From Lustribacter sp049512335 (GTDB taxonomy: Bacteria > Vulcanimicrobiota > Vulcanimicrobiia > Vulcanimicrobiales > Vulcanimicrobiaceae): a stretch of 26,738 bases of DNA. The notes below the pieces were generated by a model. That model worked only from the letters and a program-made list of their open reading frames with translations, did not search any database and was not told the origin of the DNA. Of this stretch, positions 1 through 7,586 are shown one piece after another. How positions within the stretch are numbered: the first letter of the stretch is position 1; the number at the start of each line of letters is the position of its first letter. The position numbers and the translations under genes are program-made. The DNA lies in NCBI GenBank assembly GCA_049512335.1, contig JBEKXE010000052.1, positions 1 to 26,738 on the forward strand, given 5' to 3'.

Positions 1-105
1 GCAGCGTAGTGCGCTTGCGGAGCAGCGTAGTGCGCCTGCGGAGCAGCGTAGTGCGCTTGCGGAGCAGCGTAGTGCGCTTGCGGAGCAGCGTAGTGCGCCT
101 GCGGA
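1..105 (-). repeat. five tandem 21-bp repeats (PQAHYAA heptads)
   Basis: Five back-to-back copies of a 21-bp unit start at 1, 22, 43, 64 and 85. They are identical except for one T/C position, which is silent in the minus-strand frame. A sixth, degenerate copy follows at 106-126. The unit length is a multiple of three, so copy-number change would keep the frame. The array begins at the window edge and may continue beyond it. Confidence 0.9.
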
Positions 106-863
106 GCGGCATAGCGCTGCGGTGCTGTGGTCCGCTGCGGCGCACGGTACGCCGCAGTGTAGGGACGCGCGACCGCGGCGGTCGCCGGACGGCCATGATT
201 CACCGCTGCGAAGCTCGCGCGATTGGTTGCGGCATAGCGTGCGTGCTGCGTTTGAACGGTCGTCGGGCCGGAGTAGCGCTGATGCGCTACCGCGAGCTGA
301 CCGGCGGTCGGACGTGCGCCGATCCCGCCGCGCCCGCCGTTATAGCTGACGCGGTTCCAAGAGTGCATCGCGACGCCGGGGTCGCTGTAGACGTTGCGAA
401 TGACGTTGCGATTCACGTTGGTGATGGACGTGTTGTACACGAAGACGTTGCGGTTCCAGCGTCCGCCGACGTAACCGTTGCCGTAGTAGCCGTAGCCGTA
501 GTCCACGCCGCCGTACCAGCCGACTTGCGGCGCCCAGTAGCCCGACGTCCAGATGAACGAGATGCCGTTCCAGCCCCAGTAGCCGGGCGTCCAGAGCAGG
601 CCGACTTCCGGCGCCGGCACCCAGGTGCCCGGCACCCAGTAATAACCGTCAGCCGGATCGTAGGCCCAGTATCCGGGCGACCAGATCATGTTCGCATACG
701 GAGCAGGCGGCTGGACATAATACGGAATCGGTGGCGGCCCAAAGCTCACGCTGATGCCGATCGACTGCGCGCCGGCCGGTTTCGGTGCGGCCGTGGCGGT
801 GAACAGCATCGCGACTGCGAGGAAGGCCACCAGGAATTTGGTTAGTAGTGCTGATCGTTTCAC
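1..863 (-). CDS. YXWGXW-repeat secreted protein, 3' end outside window
   Basis: Reading the minus strand from a GTG at 863 gives 287 open codons with no stop before the window edge. A GGGAG Shine-Dalgarno lies 6 nt upstream. Residues 1-32 form a signal peptide: KR near the N-terminus, a hydrophobic run, then AGAQS. The mature part begins with aromatic repeats (SPGYWAYD, YYWVPGTWVP, WTPGYWGWNG, WTSGYWAP), the pattern of YXWGXW-repeat proteins. A Gly/Tyr stretch and an Asn-rich segment (VNRNVIRNVY) follow, then an Ala/Pro/Gln/Tyr tail that ends in tandem PQAHYAA heptads. Proteins of this family are exported and of unknown function; a cell-surface role is inferred. The upstream neighbour is divergent (VOC gene at 1077). 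The opposite-strand ORF over the same region is low-complexity Arg/Val and is a shadow. Confidence 0.8.
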   Translation of the reverse strand, partial: MKRSALLTKFLVAFLAVAMLFTATAAPKPAGAQSIGISVSFGPPPIPYYVQPPAPYANMIWSPGYWAYDPADGYYWVPGTWVPAPEVGLLWTPGYWGWNGISFIWTSGYWAPQVGWYGGVDYGYGYYGNGYVGGRWNRNVFVYNTSITNVNRNVIRNVYSDPGVAMHSWNRVSYNGGRGGIGARPTAGQLAVAHQRYSGPTTVQTQHARYAATNRASFAAVNHGRPATAAVARPYTAAYRAPQRTTAPQRYAAPQAHYAAPQAHYAAPQAHYAAPQAHYAAPQAHYA

Positions 864-1076
864 GATCGTCTCCCTGATGATGGCATGATGACGGTGCGCC
901 GCTCGCGCGGTTGCTCGTTCGGTTACCCGCCGTGTCGCGCGGCGAACCATCTGGGGGATGAAACGAAACCCGTGGCCGTAGAATTGCCGAAATCGTCGCA
1001 TTTGTGCCAAACGCCACACTACGCTCGGGGTGACCGGCGCGGGCTCGGCGAAAGAACCGCAAAGGAGGGTTTGCTT

Positions 1077-1496
1077 GTGGCTAAGATCCGTCACATCGCG
1101 ATCGTGGTTGAGGATTCCGAGAAGAGCGCCGAATTCTACAAGGCGGCCTTCGGTCTGGAAGAGGTCTTCCGGAACAAGAACAACGACACGCGCGGCCAGT
1201 GGTCGATTTTCCTGACCGACGGCTACATCAATCTCGCGCTGTTACCGATCAACCAGCCGCTCGGCGTGCACCATTTCGGTTTTGCCGTCGACGACGTGCA
1301 GGCCGGTCTCGACACAGCGCTCGCAGCCGGTGCGCTTCCGCCGGCATATGCGCTGCCGCGTGATGGACGGCAAGCGGAAACGTTCGTCACCGATCCGCTC
1401 TTGGGCATCAAGCTCGACATCTCGCGCGGTTGGCTCACCGAGAAACCGCAGGGCGCGACGTCGATGGACACGTCGACTCCGGTTCCGGCGGGCTAA
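1077..1496 (+). CDS. VOC-superfamily (glyoxalase/dioxygenase fold) protein
   Basis: A 139-residue single-domain protein. The frame is open further upstream, but GTG 1077 is chosen because AAAGGAGGG at 1061-1069 sits 7-8 nt before it and because the conserved fold starts there (AKIRHIAIVVEDSEKSAEFY). It has the first beta-alpha-beta unit of a VOC module, a central strand (GYINLALLPI), and the second unit beginning at VHHFGFAVDD. VOC proteins bind a divalent metal through His/Glu ligands and include glyoxalase I, extradiol dioxygenases and resistance proteins; the substrate is not readable here. It resembles the VOC protein at 7583-8014 (both have IRHIA near the N-terminus, then DGYI, then H-[FI]-GF), so the two are probably paralogs. 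It lies upstream of cheB in the same direction, with a receiver-gene stub between them. Confidence 0.82.
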   Translation: MAKIRHIAIVVEDSEKSAEFYKAAFGLEEVFRNKNNDTRGQWSIFLTDGYINLALLPINQPLGVHHFGFAVDDVQAGLDTALAAGALPPAYALPRDGRQAETFVTDPLLGIKLDISRGWLTEKPQGATSMDTSTPVPAG

Positions 1497-1539
1497 CAAA
1501 CCACGCGCTTGCTCGACGCCTCGGGCTTCGCCGGCCGCC

Positions 1540-1605
1540 GTGACACCGCGCACGCTGCGCGTGCTCGTCGTGGACGATTCGATCTCGACATCGTCCGGCG
1601 GCTGA
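1540..1605 (+). pseudogene. stub of a response-regulator receiver domain
   Basis: A short reading frame from GTG 1540 encodes TPRTLRVLVVDDSISTSSGG and then stops at 1603-1605. The segment LRVLVVDDSI is the first strand and acidic pocket of a CheY-like receiver domain. It ends two bases before the start of cheB, whose own N-terminus (IRLLLVEDSA) has the same motif. The simplest reading is the remnant of a tandem response-regulator gene lost by deletion. At 21 residues, chance resemblance in a Val/Asp-rich frame cannot be excluded. Confidence 0.35.
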
Positions 1606-1606
1606 C

Positions 1607-2671
1607 GTGATTCGGTTGCTGTTGGTCGAGGACTCGGCGGTGCAACGCGAGTTTCTCAGCTTCATTCTCGAAGAGTCCGGCGAGTTCGAAATCATCGGCA
1701 CCGCGGTCGACGGGGAAGACGGTGTGAAGCAAGCCGCGGCCCTTCACCCCGACGTCATCTTGATGGATTGCAACATGCCCAAACTTGACGGCGTCGGGGC
1801 CACGCGGGTCATCATGGAAACCACGCCCGTGCCGATCGTCCTGATGACGGCGAGCCCCGTGGAAAGCGAGCAAAAACTCACCTTCGACGCGATCAAGAAC
1901 GGGGCGCTTGCGATGGTGAGCAAACCACCGGCGTTCGGGTCAGCCGAGCACGACCGCGTTGCGGCCCAGCTCGTACGCACGACGCGGCTGATGTCCGAAG
2001 TGAAGGTCGTGCGCCGCTGGCCGGCGCGCCGCCCCGCGCCGGCGGCGAGCGTGCCCCCGACGGCCGCGCGCAGCGCACGGCGCCGCCGCATGCACGTCGT
2101 TGCGCTGGTGGGCTCGACGGGGGCGCCGCCCGTGATCGCGGACATCCTGTCCGGCGCCGGCCCTTTAACGCCGGCCACGTTCTTGATCGTGCAGCACATG
2201 TCGGAAGGCTTCATCGCCGGCTTCGCGGCATGGCTCACCGCGCGCACCGGCATCACCGTTACGGTGGCCGAGGACGGCGCGCGCACCGAAGCCGGGCACG
2301 GCTACATCGCGCCGGACGGCCTGCAAATGGGAATCCGGCCGGACGGCCGCATCGTGCTCGCGAGCGATGAGGACGCCGAGGGTTTTCGCCCGTCCGGAAA
2401 CTACCTGTTGCGCTCCGTCGCGCGCTCGTTCGGGGCGGACGCGATGGGCATTCTGCTCACCGGGATGGGCCGCGACGGCGCAGCCGGTCTGCTCGACCTG
2501 CAACGTGCCGGCGGCGTGACGGCGGCACAGAACGAAGAGAGCTCGGTCGTGTTCGGGATGCCGGGCGAAGCGGTGCGGCTCGGCGCCGCTATGCACGTGC
2601 TGGCGCCGGACGAGATCGCTCGCCTCATCACGGCCTGCACCGCGAACGAATCACGGGGCAGCGGGCAGTAA
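1607..2671 (+). CDS. cheB: CheB-type protein-glutamate methylesterase/response regulator
   Basis: A 354-residue protein with the usual CheB architecture. The N-terminal receiver (about 1-125) has the acidic pocket E8-D9, the phosphoacceptor D54 in ILMDCNMPKLDG, T81 and K106. A basic Pro/Ala/Arg linker (about 135-162) leads to a C-terminal methylesterase. Its catalytic triad is visible as S170 (GSTG), H197 (VQHM) and D290 (GMGRDG). CheB demethylates or deamidates glutamyl residues of chemoreceptors in the cytoplasm and is activated by phosphorylation. No cheA, cheR or receptor gene lies in the window, so this is an orphan copy; it may serve a non-flagellar chemosensory-like pathway. The start is GTG 1607, with no strong Shine-Dalgarno. 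Its 3' end overlaps the convergent hydrolase gene by 21 bp. Confidence 0.9.
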   Translation: MIRLLLVEDSAVQREFLSFILEESGEFEIIGTAVDGEDGVKQAAALHPDVILMDCNMPKLDGVGATRVIMETTPVPIVLMTASPVESEQKLTFDAIKNGALAMVSKPPAFGSAEHDRVAAQLVRTTRLMSEVKVVRRWPARRPAPAASVPPTAARSARRRRMHVVALVGSTGAPPVIADILSGAGPLTPATFLIVQHMSEGFIAGFAAWLTARTGITVTVAEDGARTEAGHGYIAPDGLQMGIRPDGRIVLASDEDAEGFRPSGNYLLRSVARSFGADAMGILLTGMGRDGAAGLLDLQRAGGVTAAQNEESSVVFGMPGEAVRLGAAMHVLAPDEIARLITACTANESRGSGQ

Positions 2672-4399
2672 CGGCAGCAGCAGCTCCGAGGGATGTTGGG
2701 CGTCGTGATAGATCGTGTCGGTGCCCAGCTTGCGCGGACCGTAGCGGTGCGTGAACGGCGCGTCGGTTGCGGCGGAATCGCCGTTCGCGAGCTCGAGCCG
2801 AATGCGGTCGCCCTTCTTGAACTGATGCGCCGTCGGCATCACGGCGATGTCGAAGCGGTAGACTTGGCCCGGATGCAGCGGCGCCAGCGCGGCATCGCTG
2901 TACCACGGCGCGTGCGGCAGCGACCACTTCGGATCGAGCGCACGATGCGACGCGCGCAGCCAGCCTTTGGTCACGATGCTGTAGCGCGGGTTCAGGCCGG
3001 CCTTTTGCTCCTCGTCGGTCGCCGGTTGCTGGTCGGAGAGTTTGACGAAGAAGTCGGTGTCGTTGTTGGTCGACGAGGCGTAGAGGATCAGCTCGATCGG
3101 GCCGACGACCTGCGTGTCGTGGTCGAGCGGCGGCGTCACGAACGTCAGCACGCGGCGCGCCGGATCGGGGCGGCCGTCCGGGCCGCGGCCGACGACGCCG
3201 TTCGTCCAGCCGGCGTTCGGATAGGTGAACATCGTCGGCGGAACCGCCGCGTCGGGCGCGGCGGTATCGAGCTGGCCGTCGTTCAGCGAAACCACGCTGC
3301 CGGTGGGACCGTTGTTCAGATACCACGACTGGTAGCTGATGCCGGCCGGCGGCCACGCGTCGGCGGTGAGGATCTTGTCCGTGCCGGTGAGCACGTAGCG
3401 CACCGGCGGCGCGCTCGTGTACGATGTTTGTTCGCCTTTCAGGCACCAATCGTAGAACGGGCGCAGATAGGTCTCGTGAAATGCGATGCTCGAGTAATCC
3501 GCCACGGCTTGTTCGACGTTGCTGCCGCCGAACACGAGGAGCTTCTTCGGTCCGCCGACGCGCTGGAAGCCGACGATGTTGCCGTTGAGGTGCAAATCGA
3601 CTTTGCCCCACACGCCGATCGAGAACGTCGGCACCTTGACCTTGGACAGCCGCTCGGCCGCGGTGCGCTCTTTCCAGAACGCATCGTACAACGGGTGCTG
3701 CTGCGCGGCGAGCGTGTAGTCGAAGGTGATCTCGCGCGGCGGCCCCGTGCGCGGATATTCGTTCTGGCTGCGGACGCCTTCGTACCATGAGGCCGGATAG
3801 TCGCCCGGAATTCCGCCCGTGTACGCCGACGCATGATAGGTGTCGACGTTGCCGTCGTACGGCGCGATGCACGCCAGATGCGGCGGGTTCTGGATGCCCA
3901 TGAACCACTGTGCGCGCGCATAGTACGACTGCCCGACGCCGCCGATCTTTCCGGTCGACCACGGCTGCTTGGCGATCCACTCGACGGCCTCATAGAGATC
4001 GCGCTGTTCGCGGGCCGACTGATAGAGGTAGGTGCCGCCCGAGCGGCCGGTGCCGCGCACGTCCATGTGGACGTAGATGTAGCCGTGCTGCGTGTAGTAG
4101 CGTACCGGCCCCAGTTCCATGAACGGGTAGATCGCCATCGCCGGCACGGCGTCGTTGTCGAAGCGGTAGGCCGAGGCCGCCAAGAGCACCGGATAGCGCC
4201 CGTGCGCGTTCGGCGGCAGGTAGAGCGCCGCCGCGATCTTGACCCCGTCGCTCATTGGGATCGAGACGATCCGGTCCGGCGTCAGCCGCGGCGTTGCGTC
4301 CTGAGCCCCGGCGAAGTTGCCCCCCGAGGAGAGGAGCACAACCGTTGCGAGCCAGGCGCCTACAAGGAGGCGCGACCAGGCCTTACGTCTACCTAACAT
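2651..4399 (-). CDS. secreted CocE/NonD-family (X-Pro peptidase S15-like) hydrolase
   Basis: A 582-residue protein with a signal peptide: basic MLGRRKAWSR, a hydrophobic core at about 11-25, and cleavage near AGAQD (31-34). The alpha/beta-hydrolase part shows MDVRGTGRSGG (112-122), typical of CocE/X-prolyl dipeptidyl peptidases, the nucleophile elbow GGVGQSYY with S158, and D268 in VWGKVDLH as candidate acid. A C-terminal jelly-roll-like domain (about 365-575) includes LDHDTQVVGPIELILYAS and RIRLELANGDS. Family members cleave ester or amide bonds such as cocaine, glutaryl or X-Pro substrates. The segment where relatives usually carry the catalytic His in a GPWxH-like motif reads LLVFGGSNVEQ here, so the His is not where expected. 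The next His is H308. The gene is divergent from the DoxX gene. Confidence 0.85.
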   Translation of the reverse strand: MLGRRKAWSRLLVGAWLATVVLLSSGGNFAGAQDATPRLTPDRIVSIPMSDGVKIAAALYLPPNAHGRYPVLLAASAYRFDNDAVPAMAIYPFMELGPVRYYTQHGYIYVHMDVRGTGRSGGTYLYQSAREQRDLYEAVEWIAKQPWSTGKIGGVGQSYYARAQWFMGIQNPPHLACIAPYDGNVDTYHASAYTGGIPGDYPASWYEGVRSQNEYPRTGPPREITFDYTLAAQQHPLYDAFWKERTAAERLSKVKVPTFSIGVWGKVDLHLNGNIVGFQRVGGPKKLLVFGGSNVEQAVADYSSIAFHETYLRPFYDWCLKGEQTSYTSAPPVRYVLTGTDKILTADAWPPAGISYQSWYLNNGPTGSVVSLNDGQLDTAAPDAAVPPTMFTYPNAGWTNGVVGRGPDGRPDPARRVLTFVTPPLDHDTQVVGPIELILYASSTNNDTDFFVKLSDQQPATDEEQKAGLNPRYSIVTKGWLRASHRALDPKWSLPHAPWYSDAALAPLHPGQVYRFDIAVMPTAHQFKKGDRIRLELANGDSAATDAPFTHRYGPRKLGTDTIYHDAQHPSELLLPLLPAAP

Positions 4400-4450
4400 G
4401 CCGACGCAGATTTCTTCCGTCTATGGAATCTCCTAGCTTCGCAGGGCAGG

Positions 4451-4933
4451 ATGAACGGCGATGGCATCGAGGTTGCCGCTCTGGCGCCCGCGACGACGGT
4501 ACGGACCGGCATCGCGCTGCTGATCTTGCGCGTCATCGGCGGGTGGGCGCTCCACTACCACGGCGCGCCGAAACTCGGCGATCCGCTGCACTGGCTCGAC
4601 GACAGCCCCGGGCTGCACGCGGCGCTACCGGGCGCGCCGCAATTCCTCGAACCGATCGTCGCCCTCGCCGAGGGCATCGGCAGTTATCCGATCACTGTCG
4701 GCCTGCTGACGCGCGTGGTCGCGTTCTTCATCGTTTGCGATCTCGCCACGGCCGTGATCGGCGTCGGCATGCTGCACGGCCGCCCGTTCGTCGGCGGCCG
4801 CGACTCCTATGAGATCCCGGCCTTGCTGCTGACGTTCGCGCTCGTGCTGCTCGTCGCCGGCCCCGGCCCGGACTCGCTCGACGCGCTCTTCGCGCGCCGA
4901 GCTACGCCACAGCCTCCCGCATCGAGCGGATGA
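4451..4933 (+). CDS. DoxX-like integral membrane protein
   Basis: A 160-residue hydrophobic protein with about four membrane segments: roughly 18-36 (GIALLILRVIGGWALHYHG), 65-80, 83-108 and 122-141. The first helix running into HYHGAPKLGDP resembles the DoxX/DoxD family, where an early membrane helix is followed by a small polar G-x-x-K loop. DoxX proteins are small membrane proteins; some take part in thiosulfate oxidation or redox stress, but most have no assigned role, and none is claimed here. The start is ATG 4451, with a modest purine-rich stretch (AGGGCAGG) just upstream. The gene is divergent from the secreted hydrolase across a 51-bp gap. Its last 32 bp overlap the 3' end of the convergent ABC permease. 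Confidence 0.75.
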   Translation: MNGDGIEVAALAPATTVRTGIALLILRVIGGWALHYHGAPKLGDPLHWLDDSPGLHAALPGAPQFLEPIVALAEGIGSYPITVGLLTRVVAFFIVCDLATAVIGVGMLHGRPFVGGRDSYEIPALLLTFALVLLVAGPGPDSLDALFARRATPQPPASSG

Positions 4934-5654
4934 ACAGCGCCAGCGTGATCGCCGACAACACGGCGAACACCGCAAAGGCCTCCGGAATCGAAACGCTGGT
5001 CAGCAACCCGTTGACCAGCGCCCGGGCGGCGTTCACCGCATAGAAGAACGGATCCAGATGCGAAATCGTCTGGATCACCGGCGGGCCGAAGCCGATCGGC
5101 AGCATCACGCCGGACAGGATGAGTAGCGGCAGAATGAACGTGTTGGTGATGCCCGCGAGGATCCCACCCTCGCGCGTCATCAGCGCGAGGGTGAAGGAGA
5201 CCGACGCCATCATCACGCCGATCAGCACGATCAGCAACAAGAGGATCGCGGCGCCGAGCACGTCCAGCCGCAACCCGAACAGCAGCGAGCACGCGATCAG
5301 GATGAGGCTCTGAAAGATCAGCGTCGCCGACGACTGCAGGATGAACCCCCAGGCCAGCGCGAGACGGCTGATGGGCGTCACCCGCAAACGCTCGAGGAAT
5401 CCCGACTCGACCTTGTCCTGCAGCGTGAAGCCTTCGAAGCCGGCGCTGAACAGCACGTTCATGATCAAGAGTCCCGGCGCGAAAAACTGGATCGCATTTT
5501 TGGCCGGGAATCCCGGCACGTGCGAGACGCCGTTGAGCAGCGGGGCGAAGAGCACGAGGTAGATGATCGGCTGCACGATCCCGTGGAAGAGCCAATACGG
5601 GTTGCGCACCGTCACGAGCAACTCGTTCTTGGCGATCAGGTAGGCGTCGCGCAC
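4902..5654 (-). CDS. ABC-2 type transporter permease (DrrB-like)
   Basis: A 250-residue membrane protein with about six transmembrane segments. A cytoplasmic N-terminus (KNELLVTVRNPYWLFHG) is typical of ABC-2 permeases of the DrrB/NodJ type. The conserved central region reads ESGFLERLRVTPISR, then a long hydrophobic region containing GVMLPIGFGPP and a closing helix at about 223-242. ABC-2 permeases normally export drugs, lipids or glycans, with the ATPase encoded next door. The ATPase gene ends only 2 nt before this start, so the two clearly form one transporter. It is the last gene of the minus-strand series starting at 10526. Confidence 0.88.
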   Translation of the reverse strand: MRDAYLIAKNELLVTVRNPYWLFHGIVQPIIYLVLFAPLLNGVSHVPGFPAKNAIQFFAPGLLIMNVLFSAGFEGFTLQDKVESGFLERLRVTPISRLALAWGFILQSSATLIFQSLILIACSLLFGLRLDVLGAAILLLLIVLIGVMMASVSFTLALMTREGGILAGITNTFILPLLILSGVMLPIGFGPPVIQTISHLDPFFYAVNAARALVNGLLTSVSIPEAFAVFAVLSAITLALFIRSMREAVA

Positions 5655-5656
5655 GG

Positions 5657-6652
5657 TTAGGCGGTCTCGCTTTCGGCGGCGAGCGTGCGGCCCGTCAACT
5701 TGATGAACACGTCGTCGAGCGTCGGGCGGGCGAGGTGGACGGTCTTGGGCGGTGCGTGGCCGGTGCCGAGCCGGCGCATGAGCTCGGGCAGCGCGTCGTC
5801 GCCCGAATGGACGTAGATCTGCAACGCGGTTCCGTCGATGCGCTGCTCGAGGACGAGCGCATCGTCGTCCACCAGCGCGGCCGCCGCGGCAACGTCGGCC
5901 TCGCTGTCATAGCCGAACGTCAAGCGATCGCCGGCGACCTGTCGCTTAAGCTCGGCCGGAGTGCCGAGCGCGACGATTTGGCCGCGGTCGACGATCGCGA
6001 CGCGGCTGCAGAGCGCGTCGGCTTCTTCGAGATAATGCGTAGTGAGGAAGATGCTCGTGCCGCCGGAGTTCAGATTGCTCACTTCTTCCCACACGCGCGA
6101 GCGGCTTTGCGGATCGAGCCCGGTCGTCGGTTCGTCCAGAAAGAGCAAGCGCGGGGCGTTGACGACGCCGGCGGCGAGGTCGAAGATGCGGCGCTGACCG
6201 CCCGAGTACGTGTCGGCCGTGCGGTCGGCAAACGCGGTGAGCTTCAGCCGCTCGATCAGCGCGTCGACCGTTCGGGCCGCCTCCGCCCGCGACATCCTAT
6301 AGAGCAGCGCTTGCAGCATCAGGTTCTCGCGGCCGGTGGCGACCACTTCCATTCCGCCTTTTTGGCCGACGTAGCCGATGTTGCGGCGCAGCGCCGCTTG
6401 GTCCGCGATCAGATCGCAGCCGACGACGGTGGCACGGCCGTCCGTCGGAACGAGCAGCGTGCAGAGCATCCGCATCATCGTCGTCTTGCCGGCCCCGTTC
6501 GGGCCGAGCAGCCCGAAGATCTCGCCCTCGTTGACGGTGAGGTCGATGCCGCGCACGGCCTCGACTTTGCCGCGGCCTTTGGCGTCGAACGTTTTCGTGA
6601 GGCGTTCGGTTTGGATGATCGGTGCTTGCACCGCGCCGGCGCTACTTTCCAT
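5657..6652 (-). CDS. ABC-2 exporter ATP-binding protein (DrrA-like)
   Basis: A 331-residue ATPase. It has Walker A GPNGAGKT (50-57), the Q-loop (Q97), the signature YSGGQ (149-153), Walker B LLFLDEP (169-175) with the following TTGLDP, and the switch His in TTHYLEEAD (H206). The C-terminal extension of about 80 residues, ending near RPTLDDVFIKLTGR, is typical of DrrA/daunorubicin-type exporter ATPases; NitT/TauT importer ATPases lack it. It energises the permease encoded directly downstream. Its ATG lies inside the end of the upstream binding-protein gene (11-bp overlap, where GGAAAG codes for both), which indicates translational coupling. Confidence 0.92.
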   Translation of the reverse strand: MESSAGAVQAPIIQTERLTKTFDAKGRGKVEAVRGIDLTVNEGEIFGLLGPNGAGKTTMMRMLCTLLVPTDGRATVVGCDLIADQAALRRNIGYVGQKGGMEVVATGRENLMLQALLYRMSRAEAARTVDALIERLKLTAFADRTADTYSGGQRRIFDLAAGVVNAPRLLFLDEPTTGLDPQSRSRVWEEVSNLNSGGTSIFLTTHYLEEADALCSRVAIVDRGQIVALGTPAELKRQVAGDRLTFGYDSEADVAAAAALVDDDALVLEQRIDGTALQIYVHSGDDALPELMRRLGTGHAPPKTVHLARPTLDDVFIKLTGRTLAAESETA

Positions 6653-7586
6653 CCCAAACGTAGTCGGCCGCGTTGATGGGCGGCAGCAGCTTGTACTTCG
6701 CTCCGGCGTCGAAGACGACTTGGATTCCCGCGAGATCCTGCTTCGGCGCGAAACGCGCGTACGTGCGCGGTTCGTCGATCGAGATGTACTTCTTCAGCAC
6801 CAGCGCTGCTTTCTCAGGATTGCGCGTCGCCCAATCGCCGGCGGCATAGATCGCGTCGGTGAAGCGGCGAGCTGCGTCCTCGTTCGCGTCGAGCCAGGGC
6901 CGCAGGCAGTACCACACCGTCTGCACCGTGTGCGGGCCGATAGCATCGTCGCCGCTCCCGATCGGGCGCGTGCGGTCCTTGTTGGCCGTGAGTTCGGGTT
7001 CGGCCAACACGCCGGCGTCGATGCGTCCCGAAACGATGGCTTCCGGCACCAGCAGCGGTCCCATCTCGACGAACTTGACGGTGGCGAGGTCACCGCCGCT
7101 CTGGTCGATCAACGCTTTCACCGAGAGCGCTTCCAGTCCGGTCAGCGTCGAAACGCCGACCGACTTCCCGCTCAGCTCCTTCGGCGAGGTGATCGGCGAC
7201 TGCTTGGCCACGACGACCTGGCTGTTCGGGTAACGTTTGTCGTGAATGCCGGCGCTGGCGAGGATGACGAACGGGATGTTCCGCGCGATCGCCTGTGCGA
7301 CCGAGAACACGTTGTTGGTGCCGATCTGCAGATCGCCCGACGCCACCGCCGACGCCATCGGCGCGGCGCTCGCCATCACGCGCAGGTCGACGCCGAGGCC
7401 GCGGCTCTTGAACAAGCCGAGCTCTTGCGCGTAGTACGCTTCGCACAAGCCCTCGGTGCTGCCGCCGGCGATCCGCACGACGGGCGGCGTTTGCGCGTCC
7501 GCACACCGGCGCGTACCGACGCTCGTTGCCGCGATGAGCGCTCCGGTACTCGCCAGCCATGCGCCGCGGCGCGGGCGACCGGTCAG
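6642..7586 (-). CDS. NitT/TauT-type ABC substrate-binding protein
   Basis: A periplasmic or exported solute-binding protein of the SsuA/TauA/ThiY-like fold. It shows IAGGSTEGLCEAYYAQELGL near the N-terminus, a first lobe with GDLQIGTNN and ASAGIHDKRYPN, and the hinge segment LSGKSVGVSTLTG. The first ordinary start in frame is GTG 7478, but that would begin right at the mature domain with no export signal. The frame remains open upstream and encodes RPRRGAWLASTGALIAATSV and then CADAQ, a convincing signal peptide. The only start-like codon before it is CTG 7586, which overlaps the stop of the upstream VOC gene (CTGA). That gives 314 residues, normal for the family. The start is therefore inferred. 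The operon partners downstream are ABC-2 exporter genes, an unexpected pairing. Confidence 0.8.
   Translation of the reverse strand: MTGRPRRGAWLASTGALIAATSVGTRRCADAQTPPVVRIAGGSTEGLCEAYYAQELGLFKSRGLGVDLRVMASAAPMASAVASGDLQIGTNNVFSVAQAIARNIPFVILASAGIHDKRYPNSQVVVAKQSPITSPKELSGKSVGVSTLTGLEALSVKALIDQSGGDLATVKFVEMGPLLVPEAIVSGRIDAGVLAEPELTANKDRTRPIGSGDDAIGPHTVQTVWYCLRPWLDANEDAARRFTDAIYAAGDWATRNPEKAALVLKKYISIDEPRTYARFAPKQDLAGIQVVFDAGAKYKLLPPINAADYVWDGK

Noticed and set aside
1..126. CRISPR array at the left edge
   Set aside because: The repeats are directly adjacent with no spacers and code for in-frame heptads.
9..845. A 278-codon plus-strand frame over the left edge
   Set aside because: Low-complexity Arg/Val/Ala product; the minus strand has a signal peptide, Shine-Dalgarno and YXWGXW repeats.
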